A DNA stretch of 64,000 nt from Mycobacterium simulans (lineage in GTDB: Bacteria > Actinomycetota > Actinomycetes > Mycobacteriales > Mycobacteriaceae), in assembly GCF_900232995.1 (NCBI RefSeq), contig NZ_OCVX01000004.1, positions 132,514-196,513 on the forward strand. The letters run 5' to 3'. A program made the position numbers and the translations under genes. Below the pieces are notes generated by a model, which made no database searches, was not told where the DNA came from, and saw only the letters and a list, made by a program, of their open reading frames with translations. This document shows, in pieces, positions 15,120 to 24,351 of the stretch (positions are counted from its first letter, which is position 1; every line of letters begins with the position of its first letter).

Positions 15120-16961
15120 TCAGTCAAACGGAACCCGTTGTGTCACACAGACTTCGCGGAACGCCTCATCGACATCGCTCGGCTCCAGCGTCACCAGCGC
15201 CTCTTTGGTCGGCGTCGCCCCGGAGGTATTGAGCCGATAATCGCGGTACTCGGCGGCCTTTTCGGTGATGGTGCGGACAAACCGTGCGTTGCCGGCCTTG
15301 TCCAGGGCGGGGACCATCCGGGGCCGTCCGCCGGAGTCGGTGTCGGCAATTTGGGTCTCGGCCAGCTTGGACAGGTGGGAAAGCAGCAGATCCTGGGCCG
15401 GTGCCGAGTAGAGCGCGTCCTCTTCGATGGCGATCAGATCGGCGATTTTGACCAGGTCCGCTGGGCTGTAGGACTCGAACCTGATCCGGGTGGTGAACCG
15501 GCCCGCCAAACCTTCGTTCATCGACAGCAGCCGGTCGATGTCCGCCTCATAGCCGGCGATGACCACGGCCAGCTTCTTGTTCGGGTCGGCGGCTTTGCGC
15601 TCGTTTTCCAGCCGCGCCAACAAGGTGTTGATCGCCTCTTCGCCATAAGCGTCGCCATCGGAATAGCCGCGGGCATACAGCGAATACGCCTCGTCGATGA
15701 ACAGCAGTCCGCCCAACGCCTTGTCGAGCACAGCGTTGGTCTTCTGCGCCGTCTTGCCCAGATATTCGTCGACGAACTGGGGTCGTGACGCCTCCACCAC
15801 GTCCGGGCGCGCTATGAGGCCGAGCCCGAAGAACAGCTTCGCGAGCACTCGCGCCATCGTGGTCTTCCCGGTGCCGGGTGGGCCGACGAAGATATAGGAC
15901 AGCGCCAGCTCCTTCTTGCTGCCCACGCCCATCTCGGCGCGCTTTTGGTCCATGGCCACCTTCGCTTCCAGACGCCGGATCTGGTTCTTGACGCTCTCCA
16001 TGCCAATTTGCTTGCCCAGCAACGTCATTGCCTCGTCGCGTACCACTTCTCTGGAGCGGTCGCGTTCCGCGGTTTCCAGCGCAGCCGCGGTTTGGCCCGA
16101 CTCGGGATCCCAGATGTCGGTCCGGGTAGCCAATGATTCGGCGGTCACGATGTCGACCATCTTGTCCGGGTCGGCAATCGCCGCGTCCACTTCCGGTGAG
16201 GCAATCCACGCCTTGAGTTCGCGAAACGCGGTCATTGCCTCGTCCCGTCGGCCCTGTGCCCGCAGCGCGTATCCGCGCGCCAGCCGGAGCTTGGCGTGCA
16301 TATCGGTTGGCAAGCCTTGTGATTCGAGACCGCTCTCGGCAAATCGCTGTGCCTCCACCGGATTTCCTGTGCCGATCAGCGCCCAGACCTTCCAGACCAG
16401 CATCCCGGCGTTGAGGAACTTCACCAGGTCGGGACGGTCGGAGCGCCACTGCTGGGAGTTTTCGAAGCTGAGCACATCGGGCCAGCGCCGCGCCAAGCCG
16501 AGCAGGCCCAGGCGCACGTAGTCGAGCATGTCCAGCTCAAAGGCCGACGAGGTGGAGCGGCGCAACTGGCGCTCGATGACCTCGTTGGCCGCGGCCAGCC
16601 GCGGCGGGTCGCTTTCGGCCAGCGCCACGGCGTATGCGATGGCCAGATCAGAATCGCCGTTGAGCGGCAGCCGCAGCGCGATGGTGCCCAGCGTGAGGGT
16701 GATCTGGACGCCCAGCTGATCGACCCGCATCTGGGCGTGCCGAAGCGCGGCGCCGAAATTGCCGCGGTTGTTGTAGGCGCCGGCGGCGACCTCCACGGTT
16801 TGCTCTCCGGCGGCCATCCGACCCAGCCAAGCGTCGCACATCGTCGGGTCGCCCTCGGTCGCATGCGCGAACGCCGCCCGGGCCTGCTGGGTCTCCCGGT
16901 TACGCAGGTGCCGCAGCCCGATCGTGAACACATCGAGCGGCCGGGCGACACCTGTGGACAT
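15120..16961 (-). CDS. eccA: EccA, cytosolic AAA+ ATPase of the ESX system
   Basis: The gene encodes 613 residues. The N-terminal half (1-290) is a TPR-like helical region (RHLRNRETQQARAAFAHA). The C-terminal half is a CbxX/CfqX-type AAA+ domain with Walker A GPPGTGKTT at about 360, Walker B LLFIDEAYSLY at about 419, and an arginine-bearing LAGRFTTRIRF sensor segment. EccA is thought to act on Esp/PE/PPE substrates or chaperones in the cytosol. It is the first gene of eccA-eccB-eccC, the ESX-1 order, whereas in ESX-2 eccA lies at the other end of the locus. The 250-base region upstream is a divergent promoter facing the EspC-like/toxin-like unit. Confidence 0.94.
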   Translation of the reverse strand: MSTGVARPLDVFTIGLRHLRNRETQQARAAFAHATEGDPTMCDAWLGRMAAGEQTVEVAAGAYNNRGNFGAALRHAQMRVDQLGVQITLTLGTIALRLPLNGDSDLAIAYAVALAESDPPRLAAANEVIERQLRRSTSSAFELDMLDYVRLGLLGLARRWPDVLSFENSQQWRSDRPDLVKFLNAGMLVWKVWALIGTGNPVEAQRFAESGLESQGLPTDMHAKLRLARGYALRAQGRRDEAMTAFRELKAWIASPEVDAAIADPDKMVDIVTAESLATRTDIWDPESGQTAAALETAERDRSREVVRDEAMTLLGKQIGMESVKNQIRRLEAKVAMDQKRAEMGVGSKKELALSYIFVGPPGTGKTTMARVLAKLFFGLGLIARPDVVEASRPQFVDEYLGKTAQKTNAVLDKALGGLLFIDEAYSLYARGYSDGDAYGEEAINTLLARLENERKAADPNKKLAVVIAGYEADIDRLLSMNEGLAGRFTTRIRFESYSPADLVKIADLIAIEEDALYSAPAQDLLLSHLSKLAETQIADTDSGGRPRMVPALDKAGNARFVRTITEKAAEYRDYRLNTSGATPTKEALVTLEPSDVDEAFREVCVTQRVPFD

Positions 16962-17212
16962 ACCTCACCAATCCTCTGTCCGATCCTTTGCTGGCAGCCG
17001 GGATCATGCGCGCACGCTGGGGCGCAGCTATGGTGCGATCCTAGCTGGCCGTGGCGGCCTCACCACTTCGCTGAGCTCAGCCTTCGGAACGGGCGAGCTG
17101 GTACGTCGATCTACACCAGGCCAGGCATCGCTAGAACGCGGCCGTCAGGCGCGTCGCTCCGAGTTTCTCCACCGCACTGATGGAGGTAAGCAACTCAACT
17201 AGAGTGTCCGCT

Positions 17213-17527
17213 ATGAGCCTGAGGTTCGAGACAGGCGACGTAGCCGCGTTCGCTGGCAAGCATGATGGTGTCGCTGCGCAGATACAGGCCGCGACCACGC
17301 CCGATCCCGCTATGGCCGCAGCGATGTCCTCAGCATTTGGCCCGGCTGGCGCGATACTCACCGATGCGGTCGCTGCGTTCGATGCCGCGCTGTTCGAGGC
17401 TGGAACCGATCTGTCGAAGGACTACCACGACTTTGCCAACACGACCCGATCCGTGGTCAAGAATCTTCTTCGAACCGATGCAGCTTCGGGTAACCGGGTC
17501 GGCGCATCCACGACAACACTCATCTGA
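17213..17527 (+). CDS. EspC-like small helical ESX protein
   Basis: ATG at 17213 gives 104 residues (MSLRFETGDVAAFAGKHDGV...); an in-frame ATG at 17180 would add 11, and neither has a strong ribosome site. The pattern of an N-terminal lead, a first helix with AGKHDGVAAQIQAA, a turn, and a second helix AILTDAVAAFDAALFEAG-DLSKDYHDFA matches the EspC/DUF2580 fold. The tail shows no clear YxxxD/E motif; YHDFA is the nearest. EspC-type proteins are co-secreted partners of larger ESX substrates. Only 14 bases separate it from the toxin-like gene, so it is its likely partner. Confidence 0.72.
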   Translation: MSLRFETGDVAAFAGKHDGVAAQIQAATTPDPAMAAAMSSAFGPAGAILTDAVAAFDAALFEAGTDLSKDYHDFANTTRSVVKNLLRTDAASGNRVGASTTTLI

Positions 17528-17541
17528 CAGCTTGGGTCGCG

Positions 17542-18627
17542 ATGCCTGCCGTAGATATCGACGCGACGCTCCAGCGACTGCGCGCATCACTGGGTGCCGG
17601 TCCCCCTCCTGGCTGGCCACCACGCTCATTCGGTGGCGCAGTTCCTCCCGCAACCGAGTGGACCGGTGTCGCTAGCGGTGCCGCTCGCTCTGGCAGCGAC
17701 AACCTCGACGCCCGACGGCAAATCCTTTCCAACGCCCACGCATCAGTGGGTCCGATCGTCCAGAGTGGCGGACAAGTCTCCGTCAATGCGCGATCACGAC
17801 TCGACGCGATCTATCACCAATGGCTAGCGGACAAGGCCGCCCTTGACCCGGTGGCCACGACACCCGCCGGCAAGATTGCCCTCCTTCGCGCCGGCGCGTT
17901 GCGAATTGGCGAGGCTCAGGCGGTTGTAAAAGGTGCCCAAGCTCAGTTTGCGAGTCTGGCCGGACAAGTTGAGACCATCACTGCCAGCCTCGCTACCGCT
18001 AGGTCGAACAAGCCCGCAACGGACGGCGTACAAGCGGTCGACTACACAGAAGTGCCTGAGGCTCCACGCATCCCACCTCCCGAGTCACCCTGGGAATACG
18101 ACCTCGACTTCACCAGCGACGTCGAAGCGGGTAGTTCCAAGTATCCCGGCGTAAGAAGTGCTGGCGAGGTCACCTCCATCGACGACGTGTGGAACGAACT
18201 CAACCGATGCTTCAACTGCAACTTCCCCATGGGAGGGGCACCGAAAAATCTTCCTAAAGTTGGCGATGAACTTCCCCTGGAAATCAGAATGGCTGGTCAA
18301 AAACTTCCGGCAAATTTCCCGGTCAGAGTGACTCAAGTAGCACGAAGCGCAAACGACATCAACATTGAATTTGTCACCCTCCCCGGCCACGTCGACGGGC
18401 CTGGAAGCACAATCCATTTCAGATTTTACGAAGGCGGTGGACAACTCCATCTCGGCATACGCGGCTACATCACCCAAGGTCCTGGCTCAGAAGATATTCC
18501 GATACTTAGTCCGGGCTTACGTACCGGCTACACCGGCGTGGCAATGGGTGTATGGCAACCCTACATCGATCGGGTCACCCGACATGTCGCTGAGGCCAAA
18601 GGGCTGATGACCTACGGTGGACGATAA
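17542..18627 (+). CDS. Candidate ESX-secreted polymorphic toxin (DUF4226-like N-terminus, DUF1990-like C-terminus)
   Basis: The gene encodes 361 residues. Residues 1-160 are Ala-rich and helical, including LDARRQILSNAHASVGPIVQ and VNARSRLDAIYHQWLADKAA, resembling the mycobacterial DUF4226 domain of ESX-linked proteins. A Pro-rich linker (about 165-185, EAPRIPPPESP) follows. The C-terminal 175 residues differ in style and base composition. There IEFVTLPGHVDGPGSTIHFR and FYEGGGQLHLGIRGY resemble the DUF1990/UPF0548 fold. Two Cys occur in RCFNCNF. By hand count GC is 43/60 at 17581-17640 but 27/60 at 18241-18300. It sits between an EspC-like partner and an overlapping small membrane protein. The toxin role is inferred; the domain names are tentative. 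Confidence 0.62.
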   Translation: MPAVDIDATLQRLRASLGAGPPPGWPPRSFGGAVPPATEWTGVASGAARSGSDNLDARRQILSNAHASVGPIVQSGGQVSVNARSRLDAIYHQWLADKAALDPVATTPAGKIALLRAGALRIGEAQAVVKGAQAQFASLAGQVETITASLATARSNKPATDGVQAVDYTEVPEAPRIPPPESPWEYDLDFTSDVEAGSSKYPGVRSAGEVTSIDDVWNELNRCFNCNFPMGGAPKNLPKVGDELPLEIRMAGQKLPANFPVRVTQVARSANDINIEFVTLPGHVDGPGSTIHFRFYEGGGQLHLGIRGYITQGPGSEDIPILSPGLRTGYTGVAMGVWQPYIDRVTRHVAEAKGLMTYGGR

Positions 18628-18952
18628 GCCGGAGCCGGTCATGACCAAGACGGGAATCCTGTGCGTTATTTCAGCGGCGCTGGGATGTGTTGCGGCAACT
18701 GGCATCTGGGCCGTGTCGGGGTTCGTTTTGTTCGCAGCGGGATTGTCGTTTTACGCACCGACCGCCGGGCTGTTTTTGGGTCTGGCCGTAGCACTCGTCG
18801 GCGCACCGCTGGTGTATCTGCGGACGCGACGGTTCCGTCCTCAGTCCACGAAACTCGTCGTGGCCTTCCTGGCCGGAGTCCTACTCTTTCTGCTGTACGG
18901 TTGCGTCGCCGTGGCGATCCGATCCCCACACACCGTCATCTTCTTGCAATGA
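18617..18952 (+). CDS. Small polytopic membrane protein, candidate immunity protein
   Basis: GTG at 18617 overlaps the toxin-like gene's stop by 11 bases (111 residues); ATG at 18641 is an alternative (103 residues). About three to four hydrophobic segments are visible: ILCVISAALGCVAATGIWAV, FVLFAAGLSFYAPTAGLFLG, LAVALVGAPLVYL and VVAFLAGVLLFLLYGCVAVA. A basic loop RTRRFRPQ lies between the third and fourth. I do not recognise the family. Gene overlap with a putative secreted toxin and the membrane location are typical of immunity proteins. It is equally possible that it helps export or is unrelated. Confidence 0.6.
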   Translation: MDDKPEPVMTKTGILCVISAALGCVAATGIWAVSGFVLFAAGLSFYAPTAGLFLGLAVALVGAPLVYLRTRRFRPQSTKLVVAFLAGVLLFLLYGCVAVAIRSPHTVIFLQ

Positions 18953-19105
18953 CGGGACGGACATAGAGCGAACCAGTAGCGAAGAGTGTGCATGGCGGCG
19001 TCGACAGTGCCCACTTGCCGATGTGATTCAACCCCTGCTCGCTGAGCGAGGCGCGCGTCTAGTCACGACAAGCTGATCGGAATGTTCAGTCCTGGATTGG
19101 CCGCC

Positions 19106-19160
19106 GAGACTGACGTTTTGCAGACACCGTCTCGCACTTTCCCTGCAAAACATCAGTTTC
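19106..19160. terminator. Hairpin between convergent transcripts, possible bidirectional terminator
   Basis: Arms 19106-19123 and 19143-19160 pair over 18 bases with two mismatches and a 19-base loop (core GTTTTGCAG/CTGCAAAAC). It lies between the rightward membrane-protein gene and the end of the leftward EspE-like gene. There is no U tract, which is common for mycobacterial terminators. Confidence 0.5.
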
Positions 19161-19189
19161 GACACCGACGCATACCGTTGCGGTTTTGG

Positions 19190-20134
19190 TCACGCTTTTG
19201 CGGTGCCGAAAGGTGGCTCCTCCGCGTCGATTTCGGGGTTGGCCCCAAAGTTCTGCTCGGTACCTTTCGGCGGATCGTAGATCTTGCTCTCCGGGAAGAT
19301 CTTTGAATCCCGCTTGACCGATGTGCCCCCGTCGCCGGACCCCCGGTGCGGCGCCATTGGCATCATCGGCATCATCGGCATCCCACCTCGGCCGGCCGCC
19401 GAGGCCGCCTGTGCGCCAGCGGCGGGTGGAATCGCACTGGGCGCCAACGCACTTGAGGTAGTCATCGGAGTGACCGCCTCGTCCAGACCCGCGGGCATAG
19501 TCACACCCAGTCCCGCGCCCCCGGCACCGCCTCCTGCTGCGCCTGCCGCATCCAGTCCTGCGGTGGCGGCGTCGACGGCGGGCTCAACGCCGCTGGCCCC
19601 GGCCTTGCCCGCTTGAGAGAACAGCTGGCTCATCTGCTGTGTGGCCTGGCCAAACAGCTGACTGAACTGCTGGCTGAGCTGACCGAATTGCTGCCCGAAC
19701 TGGCCACCGGTTTGGGCAGCCATCTGGAGCATTTGCTGCAACATCTGCTGCATCATCTGCTCGGGCTTTTCGGCAGCCTCCTTGGCTTTGTCCGCGGCCT
19801 GTTGCTCGATCGACTCCGGGTCCCCTGGGTTCTTGGCGAGACGGGCGCGCCCCGCGTTGGTCTGATCCTGGCCCTCAATGTTGCTCAATCCCGTTTGGAC
19901 ACCACGATCGGTTCCAGCGGCCCCAGCCAAGATTCCCGGCGGTCCGAGCGCCAAATCACCCTGCAGAGCGCCCAATCCGGTCGACAGGATGAACCCCGTT
20001 GGACTGTTACCCCCCGCCGGCGAGTAGCTGAATGTCGCGTCGCGGGCCAAATTGCCGGCGTGAAAACCGTCCTCAGCCATCCGGCCGGACATGTCGCGAA
20101 AGGTCGCGATATCAAAATGCATCGGCTGGTTCAC
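19190..20134 (-). CDS. EspE/EspA-like ESX-associated secreted protein
   Basis: GTG at 20134 overlaps the stop of the EspK-like gene (GTGA), giving 314 residues; the longer open frame upstream lies inside that gene and is not real. The N-terminus reads QPMHFDIATFRDMSGRMAED. Residues about 110-190 are rich in Gln and Met with heptad-like GQQFGQLSQQFSQLFGQ repeats, suggesting a coiled coil. An Ala/Gly-rich segment follows, then MPMMPMAPHRGSGDGG and KRDSKIF. The acidic tail (about 280-314) recalls C-termini of ESX-1 proteins such as EspE. No signal peptide is present. It is the last gene of a coupled three-gene operon. The subfamily name is tentative. Confidence 0.6.
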   Translation of the reverse strand: MNQPMHFDIATFRDMSGRMAEDGFHAGNLARDATFSYSPAGGNSPTGFILSTGLGALQGDLALGPPGILAGAAGTDRGVQTGLSNIEGQDQTNAGRARLAKNPGDPESIEQQAADKAKEAAEKPEQMMQQMLQQMLQMAAQTGGQFGQQFGQLSQQFSQLFGQATQQMSQLFSQAGKAGASGVEPAVDAATAGLDAAGAAGGGAGGAGLGVTMPAGLDEAVTPMTTSSALAPSAIPPAAGAQAASAAGRGGMPMMPMMPMAPHRGSGDGGTSVKRDSKIFPESKIYDPPKGTEQNFGANPEIDAEEPPFGTAKA

Positions 20135-22932
20135 GCGAGCACCGCCTCCCTGTCGGTATCGATCAGCTCCAGCAGCATCGACCACGAATACAAGGCATCC
20201 AGCAAAGCCTGACGCGGTGACGCATTCCGCAACGCCAGTACTGCCTCGGTTGCGTACGACTGCACCAAGAACGGCCGACACTTTCCGCCCCCGGTGTCCA
20301 ATTGGCCAATAGCAACGTTGCGGACATCCATTCTCGCAGCGAAATCCTTCTCCCACAAAACTTCGTTTTCGGTCACCAGCGCATCCCACCCGAGACGCTC
20401 GATCTTGCGGGATTCGGACAGCGCCGGATCCGCATTGAAAGCGGCCAATATAGAACGGCGAAGCGTGCTGCGCGTTGCCGGTGAGCCAGCTTTGACCACT
20501 GCGTCGTGGGCGATCCACACCGCTTGCCGGCGCTGATCAGCGGGGTCGGTGATGGCGGCGGCGGCAGCCAATCGAGTCGCTGATACAGCAAACACCTCAC
20601 GCCGCGCGACCAGGCCGTCTAATAAGTCCGGCCTGGGTCGCTCTACCGCGTCCGCGAACACGAACGGCACCCCGGCAGCGACACCGGGCGCGCTGCTGTG
20701 CGTCGATGCCAGCGCCGTCAACTCCGCCGACGTCGCCGCGGCGTACTCGACGATCGCCCGGGCTGGATCCAGCAGGCCCTCCCAGCGCGCGGAGTCCTCG
20801 TGCGTCCAGGGCAGCACGACATCCTCGGGCAGCAGCGTGTTCGGCGGAAACCAGCTCCGACCACGGTCTGTTGTGACAACGACTTGGCGGCGGCCGCCGG
20901 TCACGACCATGCCGGCGGCCCACCTCACGCCGGATCCTCCGCCGGCGGCCTCAAGCACCCCACGCACCGTCGCCAGGTCCAAGTCGACGACCCGCACCTG
21001 CTCCCCGGGAACGCGCACCACGAACGGCGCAGGAATGATCGCGGCGTCGTCGGGAGCGATCAGGGGCGAAGCGGTCATCCGCCCCGCATCGTGCACGACA
21101 TGGTCTGCATCATCGGACGTGTGTGAAGATTGCTGCCCGGTGGGCGGGTGCGGTCCGGGACCGCTGGACGGCACGGCCGCGCTGGGCGGGGCTCCGGACG
21201 ACGGAGCGGCCAAGGTAGACGCCGTCGCGTGCAAGCCGGGGCCCGGCTGAGCCGGGACAGCCGCCATGGGCGGCGGGGCCATAGCGGGAGCCGTCGAGGC
21301 GACCGGCGTCACCGACGGGATTGCAGCCGCTGGCCCAAATGAGGGAGACGCCGCCGCAGGCATGGCGGTGGCGGCAGCTGCGATGGGCGCCGCACTCATC
21401 GGGGCGCCCGCGATTGGACTTGCCGCGGCGGCCGCAGCCGGAGCCGCACCAGCCGCCGAGCCCACAGCACCGGGAACGGCGGCAACCGGAGCAGCTGCCG
21501 TGGCCTGCGCATCGACCCCGGCTATGGCAGTTGCCGGGGCTAGCCCGGCGGCGGGCTGCATGGCCCCCGTCCCAGTAGCGGCCGGCGTGCCTGTTGTGGC
21601 CGGCGTAGCCAAACCGGCGGGTGTAGTCATGGCGGGGGGGCCCCCCCCCGGCGGGGCCGGGGCCGGGGCAACCCCCCCCCCCCCCCCAACCCCCCCCCCC
21701 CCGGCCCGGCGCGGCCCCCCCCCCCGCGCCCCACCCCCCCCGGCCCCCCCGCCCCCCCCCCCCCCGGGCCACACCCCCCGCGGCGGCCCGCGCCCCCCCC
21801 CCCCGGGGCCAACCGCAGGGGACACAGCGGGGCCCCCCCCCGGGGGTCCAGCTTGGACAGGCGCTCACTTGGGCCTCGCCCGGGGTAACGGCCGGTGCAG
21901 CACCGATTGGAGCGGGTGGGGCCGCCATGGAATCGGGTTTCAACCACCTAACCGCTGGAGCGGTATCGGCGGGGTTCTGGCCCGCCCGCCAGAACGGGGC
22001 GGGGGGGGCGCCCCCGCCGCAGGCGTGCCGGTGCCGGGCAAGCCCGTCCCCGGCGCAACACCCGCACCGGCCGGAACTGTCGGCGCACCACCCGGCGACG
22101 CCAACCCAGCCGGGACCGCCGGCGCACCTCCCGGCGAGGCCAAACCCGTCGGAACGGCCGGCGCTCCGCCAGGCGCGGACAAGCCAGTTGGAACCGATGG
22201 TGCGCCGCCCGGTGAGGTCAGCCCCGTCGGGACCGCAGTCACGTCACCATGCGGGGCCAATCCCGTCGGACCGGCGGGCGCCCCGCCGGGCAGCGCCAGG
22301 CCCGACGGGACTGCCGGCGTCTCCGCCGGCGGAGCCATGCCCGCCGGATCGGCCGGCGCACCCCCCGGCAGACTTACACCAGTCGGTGTGTGCATGCCGG
22401 GAGGACCGGACGGCGGTGCGCCCATACCGGGAACACCGGCAAAAAGTTCAGTGATCGCGCCGGTCGCGCCGGTCGAAAATCCCACCACTTGGGTGTGCGC
22501 TTCGGCAACGACAGCTCGGATCATCTCGTCCACGTTCTGGCCGACAAGTTCCAATTCGACGCGGGCCGCTTCGAAAGCCGCAATAGCGGCTTCTGCCCAC
22601 TCCACGACGCCCGCCATCGACACCAGCATGGTGCCCAACACCTCAGCGCAACCCGCAACGATCGTCGAAGCCGCGGCGAATTGTGCCCCTATCTCGGTGA
22701 CTTCGGCGAAGAACTTGACCCACGCCGCCGAACTGGCTTCGGCCAGCGCACCCTGGCCATAGCCAAGGAGCTGTATAGCCTTGACCTGACCGTCGCCGGC
22801 GATGAACCCCAATTCGGCAGCGGCATCCGCAAGCTTCAGCGACCAGTTGCTCAGGCTTTCAGGAGTTATCGACGATTCCCAGTACGGGCCGAGAATCTCA
22901 TCGGCGTGGGGGGTAGTCGGCTTGGGAGTCAT
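20131..22932 (-). CDS. EspK-like ESX protein, frame broken by a C/G-run artefact
   Basis: ATG at 22932 overlaps the preceding gene (ATGA). Residues 1-165 are helical and EspK-like (SLSNWSLKLADAAAELGF, AVVEAHTQVVGFSTGATGAI). Next come Pro/Gly/Ala repeats of about 14 residues (GGAPAVPTGLASP units) down to about 22010. There and at 21631-21855 the bases collapse into G/C runs and the frame is lost twice. It resumes as TPAGLATPATTGTPAATGTG, then an Ala-rich linker, and a C-terminal domain from about 21080 (RVVDLDLATVRGVLEAAGG, LDALYSWSMLLELIDTDREA) like the DUF5631/5632 region of EspK. The natural gene probably has about 930 residues in one frame. EspK acts as a chaperone or secreted partner in ESX-1. 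Confidence 0.68.
21631..21855. other. Low-complexity C/G run, probable sequencing or assembly artefact
   Basis: About 225 bases are almost only C with G interruptions, unlike normal coding DNA on either side. Both flanks encode recognisable EspK-like sequence but in different frames. A smaller G run lies at 21998-22016. Read on the minus strand these are G runs, as expected if no-signal cycles of two-colour Illumina chemistry are called as G. Confidence 0.75.
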
Positions 22933-23591
22933 TCCACGCCGCAGGCGCGATTCAACGCAGCGGTGGCATCGGCGATCGCATTGATGTCTGCGGCGTTAAG
23001 CGTGTGGGCAGGCAGCTTGGTCACCTCCGCACCCTGCTTGTCAATGAATTGGTGGGCGGCCACAGCGACATCGACCGGTTCTGGTGAGATCTGGCTAGCA
23101 AAGGTCTTCAATATTTTGTCGATAATGGCCGCTCGGCTGGCGATCATCTGATCGATCCCCGGTGTTTCGTAGGTCCACCCACTCGGGAGCCGTGGCACTT
23201 GCCCAAGGTCCGCCTTGGCGATTGACCAGGCAAAGCACGTCTTGGCGCGACCCGCCGACGTTGGCGACAGCTGCGCAGTCGGCGGCTGAGCAGTCGGTGC
23301 CACGGTCGCCGGCGTGGGCGAAGTACCAGCGCCCTTGAAGAAGATCGCTGCCGCGATGAGTGCACCAGCGATCAAGATCGCGGCTACGACGGCGACCGGA
23401 AACCATTGGCGTCTTGGCGGCCGAGGCCCACCGAGGTACGGCGCAGTCTCGCCATACGGACCGTAAGCAGTTGGCGGCGGCAACGCCGCACCCTCAGGCC
23501 ACGGACGGGAAGCGTGGCTGTTCGCGGTATCGCGGGGGCCCGATGTCGGAGGCTGTGCTCCCCCCGGGGCAAGCGCGTCCATAGATGGCAT
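22929..23591 (-). CDS. Pro-rich single-pass membrane protein of the ESX operon
   Basis: ATG at 23591 (MPSMDALAPGGAQPP), with GCAGGT just upstream, gives 220 residues. The open frame extends upstream to 23735, but that part overlaps the divergent gene. Residues 1-80 are a cytosolic Pro/Gly-rich stretch (LPPPTAYGPYGETAPYLGG). One membrane helix lies at about 85-106 (VAVVAAILIAGALIAAAIFF). An extracytoplasmic domain of about 110 residues begins Thr/Pro-rich and contains Cys in TCFAWS and RACGVE, possibly a disulfide. I recognise the architecture from mycobacterial ESX and cell-wall loci but not a named family. It is the first gene of the coupled membrane protein/EspK-like/EspE-like operon. Confidence 0.65.
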   Translation of the reverse strand: MPSMDALAPGGAQPPTSGPRDTANSHASRPWPEGAALPPPTAYGPYGETAPYLGGPRPPRRQWFPVAVVAAILIAGALIAAAIFFKGAGTSPTPATVAPTAQPPTAQLSPTSAGRAKTCFAWSIAKADLGQVPRLPSGWTYETPGIDQMIASRAAIIDKILKTFASQISPEPVDVAVAAHQFIDKQGAEVTKLPAHTLNAADINAIADATAALNRACGVE

Positions 23592-23708
23592 GTTACCTGC
23601 ATGAATAGCGATCAGGCCGGTTCCGGATATCACCGCACCCATCACCGGTCCGAGAATGGTTGCACGGACGCAGCCGGTCGAGGCTACCGGCGATAAGGTC
23701 ATCGAAGT

Positions 23709-24341
23709 ATGAGCAGCGTCAACCCCGAAGTCCAACAGGCCCTGGACTTCGCCGACAAACTAAGCGATCGCCTCATGTCGTCGCTGGACCAAATGCGGAC
23801 CTACACCGCCGAACGGGTGTCTAAGGATCGGGAGATCGCCGTCAAGGTTGACATGAACGGCGAGTTCGTCGACCTCTGGCTCAAGCCCGGAGTGCTGGAC
23901 CGCAAGACTGCCGCCGCTATCGCCAAGGACATCTCCCGGCTTACGGCCGCGGCCAGCGAAGAGGCTGCCGCCGAGGCAGCACGATTGTTTCGTGAGTCCA
24001 GCGACGAAAAGATAGTTGATGCAGGACAATTCCCCTTCACCGACCGGACCTACGAGGTGTTCAATCAGCGCCGCACGATTGGCGTCTTGGCGGCTCACGG
24101 CGGCGCCGTGCGTGGCATCTTTCTTGATAAGAAGGTCCGGAAGATGACGGAACGTACGCTGGCGCAAGAGATTTTGGCGGTGGCTTCGGTGGCCTCGGCG
24201 CGGGGCCGGCTGAGCTTGCGCGAACAGCTGGATGCCGCTATCGACGACCGGCGGTTCCGGCCAACGATCTACGAGCTGATGCCCGAAGTGCCCACCGCGG
24301 AGGAGTACGAGGCGTTCAGACACAAGACCCTCAAGTACTGA
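23709..24341 (+). CDS. YbaB/EbfC-like protein with two similar halves (EspL-like)
   Basis: The gene encodes 210 residues. The first half (about 25-100) has IAVKVDMNGEFVDLWLKPGV then LDRKTAAAIAKDISRLTAAA, the strand-strand-helix layout of YbaB nucleoid-associated proteins, as in EspL of ESX-1. The second half (about 125-185) repeats that layout with GVLAAHGGAVRGIFLDKKVR, then KMTERTLAQEILAVASVASA. EspL itself is about 115 residues, so this looks like a tandem form. EspL stabilises EspE/EspF/EspH-type substrates in ESX-1; a similar chaperone role for the divergent EspK-like/EspE-like products is inferred. It overlaps the 5' non-coding side of the divergent operon and is followed after 10 bases by another gene. 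Confidence 0.65.
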   Translation: MSSVNPEVQQALDFADKLSDRLMSSLDQMRTYTAERVSKDREIAVKVDMNGEFVDLWLKPGVLDRKTAAAIAKDISRLTAAASEEAAAEAARLFRESSDEKIVDAGQFPFTDRTYEVFNQRRTIGVLAAHGGAVRGIFLDKKVRKMTERTLAQEILAVASVASARGRLSLREQLDAAIDDRRFRPTIYELMPEVPTAEEYEAFRHKTLKY

Positions 24342-24351
24342 GGTAACGGCG

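Noticed and set aside
19190..20518. A 442-residue form of the EspE-like protein
   Set aside because: The first 128 codons overlap the C-terminal domain of the EspK-like gene in another frame; the GTGA overlap at 20134 is the natural start.
21631..21855. Poly-Pro or poly-Gly protein domains encoded by the C/G runs
   Set aside because: All six frames give low-complexity products because the bases are nearly uniform; an artefact explains this better.
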